Assembly (NCBI GenBank): GCA_028015205.1
Contig: CM051517.1
Span: 38,823,135-38,887,134 of the forward strand
Direction: 5' to 3'
Length of the DNA stretch: 64,000 bases
DNA from: Mytilisepta virgata
Lineage: Eukaryota > Mollusca > Bivalvia > Mytilida > Mytilidae
Shown piece by piece: positions 58,620 to 64,000 of the stretch. A program made the translations under genes and the position numbers. The notes beneath the pieces are model-generated. The model saw only the letters and a list, made by a program, of their open reading frames with translations, did not search any database and was not told the DNA's origin. How positions within the stretch are numbered: the first letter of the stretch is position 1; every line of letters begins with the position of its first letter.

Positions 58620-60700
58620 TGTTGAGTTTTTTCCAAATTCTCAGAAACTGTAATACCTAGACCCACAGTATTTATTTTATTGATAGTTCTTGGTGGGTAC
58701 ATGCTAGTCTGATACTTGTCTCTGGACCTTGACCTGAATTCCACCTATGAGTGACTTGCATCCAAGTTTCGTAATGAAGTCAATTTTTCAGCAACTGTAA
58801 TACCTAGATCCACCGCATTGGGTCTATCGAAAGTTCTTAGTGGGTACATGCCAGTCTAACATGCACCTGCCTCCGGACTTTGACCTCAATTTCATGCTTG
58901 AGTGACATTTGTTACATTTTCGATATAATGTCCATATCTCATCAACTTTAATGCCTAGGCCCAGCATATTTGGTCTGTAGATAGTTCTTAGTGGATATGC
59001 CAGTCTAACACCTGTCACCTGAACTTAAGCTGAATTTCATTCCTGAGTGATTTAATGTACATTTTCATGATTAAGTCGATTTCTCAGCTACCGTAGAAGT
59101 TCTTAGTAGGTATATACAAATGTACCACAGTGACTTTAACATCTGAAACCTTACCTTTTAACTCTATTTTATGCTTGAGTGTTTTGTTTTATTATTCCTG
59201 CGCTAGCGAAGGGCGGGGATAATGTTTTGCTGTTTGCCGTACGTACGTACCGTAATGTCCAGGATTATCTCAGGAACCATAAGAGATAGAAAACTGAAAC
59301 TTTGGTCATTGTTAGCACTGTTGATGAAGATTGTGCCAAAGGTTTCGGAATATTGGAATTGCCCTTAGGACATAATTATGAGCAGGAAACGGATTTTGCG
59401 ATATCCAGTAAATTGTGAAATCTTCTAAACTATTTGGACTATAATGCTGAAACTGAAACCATGACTAGTATTACATATGGCAAATACAAAAGTGGCATGA
59501 GAAGTTTTCTGAAACCCCTGGGGGTAAGCAACAAGAGAGTTAAGAGATCCCAAAATCGATTGTCACAGAACTCTTACACCCTAAGCGGTAGAAACATAAA
59601 CATTGGTGTATTACTAGCACTTTAAAAGTTGTCTGTGCCGAAGGTTTCGGAATTTTGAAATTTGCCCTTGGGCCATAAAAAATTTTTCTGGAAGAGTCTC
59701 AGACTTATTAATTTTTGAAAATTACCAATTGACCATACTATCAAACACTAGCAGAATAATAGCTGTTAAATTGAATGTTTTGATTTCAAAAAAAAAATAA
59801 TTGTAACTTTTGTAAATTTCCTGAAAGAATCTAAGACCTTCAATTTTTTGAAATGTATCTAGCAACCATGAATATTAATAACCATTAATATCATTAGAGT
59901 TAAAGTTTCTATTCAGTTTCCAAAAATGGAATTCCAAATTTGGTAAATTTCCTGAAAGACGTTAAGACCTTCATTTTTTGGAAATGTATCTAGCACCCAT
60001 GCATATTGAGAACCATTAATATTATTAGAATTAAAATTACCATTCAATTTCCAAAAATGGAATTCCAAATTTGTTAAATTTCCTGAAAGACTCTAAGACC
60101 TTCATTTTTTGGAAAAGTACCTAGCAACCATACATATTTGATTACAAAAAAGCAACAGCTATATAGGAAATGATTAAATTTCCAATATTAAATGGAATAT
60201 TTGGGTTTAAAAAAATAACTCCAATTTTGGTAAATTTCCTGAAAGACCCCAAGATCTTCATTTTTTCTTTTTTGAAATGTATCTAGCAACCATGCATATT
60301 AATAACTATTAATGTCACAAGACTTAGGCTAACCATTCAATTTCCAAAATTGATATTCCAACTTTGGTGAATTTACACATCATAAAAATAGTTCACTATA
60401 TGTATTTACATTATCAATGTATGATATCCTAATCAGTCACACTTCATTACTATCTCACCTGTCCAATTCATTACTAAAGTTATTGTCACATCTGAGTATA
60501 ATTTCCTTTAGAGCATTTAATTTTTTTATTAACACAACAGTGGCGCGGGGATATGCCACATGTCTGCCGTGTTTCATGTTTAGGATAATTTACATTTCTC
60601 TGCAAATGAAATACATAGATCAACAATATTTGATCTATAGATAGTCCTTGGTGGATACATGGCTGTTTGAGACCTTCACCTGAATTTCATACTTGAGTCA
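58620..60700 (+). repeat. ~165 bp degenerate array interrupted by a family 4 element
   Basis: Units with TTCTTAGTGGGTACATGCCA, CCTGAATTTCAT and CTTGAGTGAC occur from 58620 to about 59185. They resume at about 60577-60700 (GATAGTCCTTGGTGGATACA, TTTCATACTTGAGTC). The interruption is the element at 59191-60576. Confidence 0.7.
59191..60576 (+). mobile_element. Palindrome-ended element, family 4, nested in another array
   Basis: The 5' palindrome is ATTATTCCTGCGC / GGGCGGGGATAAT (59191-59223), followed by GCCGTACGTACG. The 3' end has GCGCGGGGATAT (60543-60554), related to the complement of the end repeat, and a weak hairpin ACATGTCTGCCGTGT. A ~130 bp internal array (59820-60370) repeats AAATTTCCTGAAAGAC and TCTAGCAACCATGCATATTA. 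Confidence 0.68.
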
Positions 60701-62897
60701 AGGATAGAAAAAAAGTTTGATTCAAGGCAATTAGTCCTTTTATTAATGATTAATACATTGTATTGAAAAAATATACATGTATTTTGTTGCTTCGCGAATG
60801 AGAAACAATTGTTTGACCAAGAACAAAACTCAACCCCGCACCCCTCCCCGCTCAATTTTCAAATCGTCGTTCCCTTATCTTCATATGGTCCATTTTCAAT
60901 TCTGGATTTTTAAATTTTCAAAAAGCTAAATTATCAAAACTGTACATTCAGTTTAGTATTCAAAGATTAATTAAAAATATTAAATTTTAAATTTTAAAAC
61001 GAGTTTTAGAATTTTAAAATTTTATTTGGTGAAAATTTCAAATTTTCCAAATTTTGGAATGTTGATATTTTAAAACTAATTAAATATTGAAAAATATAAA
61101 ATTTTAAAACTTTTAAAAATATTGAATTGTTAAGTGTTACACGGACCGCTACTGAACTAGTAGGCAGTTATTAAGTATTTTAACAGAAATACGAAAATAT
61201 AAGAATGCGTATTTTTCAAGTATCAATGAGGTAGTACCAAAACTATTGAACAAGGGAAAACTACTGTCTCTTAATGCGATTAACTGTTTTCAAACATGTC
61301 AAAGGAGATCATCAGTGACAATGAAGTTATATATGCAGGTTATTATTTTATTTCTGTTCGCAAACTTCAAAATGGGTTCACAAACAGACCACGGGAGTCA
61401 GTCGTGCAATTCAATCCTCAAAGTGTATATTAATTCCGATACGGTTTAATTTACCGAATCTTAAATATCCTGTTCCATGTTATGGTATGTCTGTTCCCCA
61501 GTATTTCCCTAATTTCGTAGTCTGCTGCGATTAAAATCTCTTCAAGTGTTTATGGTGTCGCTGTTTTGGCTTATTGAGCAGCAGGTCAATAGCTTGGAAT
61601 GACTTATATTTAAAGCTGTATGAATGAGACGTACAAAGATAATTCGACCTCTAAAGTATCTGTAACTACAATTCATTTGAAATCAATAAATCCAGCCAGA
61701 AACTGTCTTGACCGTCTAATCTAGTATTCGCATATTTTGAAAAATTCCTTTAATCAGAAAATTTTACTTACTTTTTTCATTATGATTAAACCTATGTTAA
61801 CTTTTTATTATTTGGTATAATGACATGTTATAAGAACTTACATAAAAAGAATATTTTTCTCCTTTCGTTTTTTATTCTTTTTGTTATACATGTATCATTT
61901 TGGTGTTTGTTTGTTGCGTTCCATTCTCCTGACTTTCTCTTTTCCTTGGACTTCGAATCTGTGGACTTTTCCCACTTTTTGCCGCTTTAATATTTTTTTG
62001 CCGATATTTCACACTGAAGATCAACCTTTATACAACCCAAAATCGACACATTTTTCATTTTTATTGTTTCTACTTTCAACAAAGATAACATCTACAAGTG
62101 TCCAAAAGTTTACTTTTGATACAAGATACAAAGCGGTGATTTGTTAAAATCAAACGAATCTCATTAGGAGGAAATTAATTTTCTTAGCTTATAATGTCGA
62201 TCATTTGCATTAGGTGTGATCTATGTGCCTAACCTAAAAACTGAACTTGACCTTGATTTCAACCTACAAGGGTATTCACCGAGTATATATTTAATTAAAG
62301 GGTATTTCCAAATTTTCAATTCAATTTGAATATCAAATGGCATTTGTGCTGAATGCCTATTGTATTATTTAGTACTAACAGATACCGTTATAGGAGGGGG
62401 TTTAGATGGGGTCAATAGAATATAGAATTTAGGCATGGTCTAAAAAACTACTAAAGAATAAGGAATAATACTGTTATAATACATAAAGAATAGTTTTTAA
62501 AATTGATAAATGAATGCCGATTATAGAATAAAAAAAATTGTAAGAAGAACTTATATCATACATATTGCATCGACCAGCCTTTCGTGTGATTTGTTTTTTA
62601 AACCCACATCATGATATCCAGCAAAGACTAATTGGCTCAGAGTCAGAATAATGTATCCAGTCGGGGTGAAATGTCTTCCAGTGGACTGTTACCTTAATTG
62701 TTAGCTGTTCGCCGTTTTGTACAAAGCAGGGTTAATATTCATATCGCATCAACATTTTCTCGTCATGTCATGGAATAATTGTCATGATTGGACGTTAACC
62801 AGTCAATCAATCATTTCTCAATTTTTTTTCGTAATTAAAATTTCGGGTCCCAAATATTTCAAATTTATAGGAATTTACGGACTACTAGAAATCATGT
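60701..62897. other. Gene-poor stretch
   Basis: It contains AT-rich sequence with AAATTTTAAAA words (60900-61130), one candidate small ORF (61321-61449) and the SINE-tail-like repeat at 62712-62812. Nothing else is recognised. Confidence 0.45.
61321..61449 (+). CDS. Doubtful 42-codon ORF with a signal-peptide-like start
   Basis: It reads MKLYMQVIILFLFANFKMGS, then QTDHGSQSCNSILKVYINSD and TV, stop. The first ~15 residues look like a signal peptide (basic residue then a hydrophobic run). An earlier in-frame ATG (61246) precedes it. It could be a first exon of a secreted protein, but no partner exon was found and it may be chance. Confidence 0.15.
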   Translation: MKLYMQVIILFLFANFKMGSQTDHGSQSCNSILKVYINSDTV

Positions 62898-63470
62898 TTA
62901 TGCCCTTGAACGAATGTGGCCGGGGAATATAAATTTACCCTTGACCTTCCGTAATTACGTCCGTTTTGTTTCAGTTTTTGCGTTAGGTCCACTTCTCAGA
63001 AACCCATTGAAATACATCAATGATATTACATCACTACAATATAAGAATGGCTCGTAGAAGTTTTAACATTTATTTTAATATTCTTGAATACATGGTGCTA
63101 TATCAATACTTGATCACTATAATCATCTTACATTATATAAAGGATTTCTCCAACAATTGGGTCAGTGTGTCCTAAATTTCATTCTTGAGCAACTTGGTTA
63201 AGTTTTTTCGTTTAGATCAGTCTCTCAGAAACATATCGATATTACACCACTCCAGTCATCTTATATAGTACAACAAACAAACAAAAAAAACTGCAACATT
63301 GAGTCATCACGACCTACATTTAAACTTGAGTGATTCCTTTGAATTCAAGCGATACTATATGCAGGATATAATGTGGAACTTCCATATATACAAAATAATT
63401 ATCAAACTGATTTCCCATTATAAATGATAGACGAGGCATCCGTGTCTTACATACACATATCTCTAGTTTA
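62898..63470 (+). mobile_element. Family 5 element, copy 2
   Basis: It begins with an imperfect palindrome, TATGCCCTTGAACGAATG / GGCCGGGGAATAT (62899-62930). It contains array text shared with 31301-32197 (CTTCTCAGAAACCCATTGA, ATGATATTACATCACT, TTCCCATTATAAATGATAGA). It ends GAGGCATCCGTGTCTTACAT with a decayed hairpin and CTCTAGTTT. Confidence 0.6.
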
Positions 63471-64000
63471 TGTATGAAACGTAGCTTTGGTTCAAAATTG
63501 CATGTCTGAAAAAACAATAACTTTTGAAACTATATTGACCATGATTTTGGTGAAGTGTTTTCAATTTCTCCTTTTAACAATATTTATGATATTTTAAAAT
63601 TACTTAGTGGTCTTGTTTGTTTATGAGTAGAGAAAAATAGCACAAATTGAAAGTTGTAGATCATCATACAGACCCCCATAAACCTGAATACTTAGCTGTA
63701 TGACATGTTTTAAATTAATTATTTCAGTTAAATTAATTTTGAAACACGTTCGTATATACGATTAAATGGATTGGAAATCCGAGTTATTCAGGAAATGGGA
63801 CATCCCTTATAATTAGGGACGATTTAAAAAGTTCATTTTTATGACGTTGTACATTCCAATAAATGAACCAAATATAAACCATTTTATTTCAATTCATTGT
63901 TTTGTATTATTGTAATATATTAAATAAAACACTCATCTAGCAATTTATTTGCTAATTTTATTTAAAAGATACAATATATATGGAATGTCACTACCAGACA
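63471..64000. other. Right edge of window, nothing recognised
   Basis: AT-rich sequence without a supported ORF, repeat or RNA gene. Confidence 0.4.

Noticed and set aside
61881..62147. 88-codon hydrophobic ORF
   Set aside because: Composition reflects T-rich DNA; no signal-peptide cleavage pattern, splice context or similarity to a known family.

Overview
This is eukaryotic, AT-rich DNA with short exons, consensus GT/AG introns and very dense repeats. The protein homologies and the repeat types (tRNA-derived SINEs with an AAAC tail, palindrome-ended elements with inner ~130-170 bp tandem arrays, foldback elements) suggest a bivalve mollusc, probably a mussel. That placement is inferred, because no species marker is present.

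Layout. 1-3679: three near-identical ~1.226 kb tandem units, each carrying two hairpin palindromes. 3680-4452: mostly single-copy, with one exon-like block on the minus strand. 4453-15604 (+): an 11-exon gene for a 756-residue protein with three CCCH fingers, an RWD domain and a C-terminal CHY zinc finger; two members of one mobile family sit in its introns. 16033-18840: a 157 bp hairpin element, an orphan SAM + helix-turn-helix ORF on the minus strand (17010-17489), a ~21 bp minisatellite and a repeat element. 19364-21250: a SINE, a retroposon tail and a short duplication.

21649-51248 (+): a complete 18-exon CWF19L2 gene (951 residues, spliceosome-associated CwfJ family). I assembled it from the reading frame, which stays open and in phase across all junctions. 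Its introns hold most of the mobile DNA: two or three foldback elements, three copies of a ~166 bp-array family, SINEs with clear target-site duplications, TA-flanked MITEs and an unrecognised ORF (39800-40267). Another palindrome-ended element begins 22 bp after its stop codon.

52547-64000: no gene I can support; dispersed repeats, nested array elements and low-complexity DNA.

The two large genes are unrelated in function as far as can be seen: an RNA/ubiquitin-type zinc protein of unknown role and a splicing factor. The most interesting signal is in the repeats. At least five families unrelated in sequence share one architecture: a 5' palindrome that contains the end repeat, an internal tandem array, then an inverted copy of the end repeat followed by a short hairpin. 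A second class is built of foldback arms made from short repeated 'words'; one of these has a perfect 10 bp target duplication and interrupts a reading frame.
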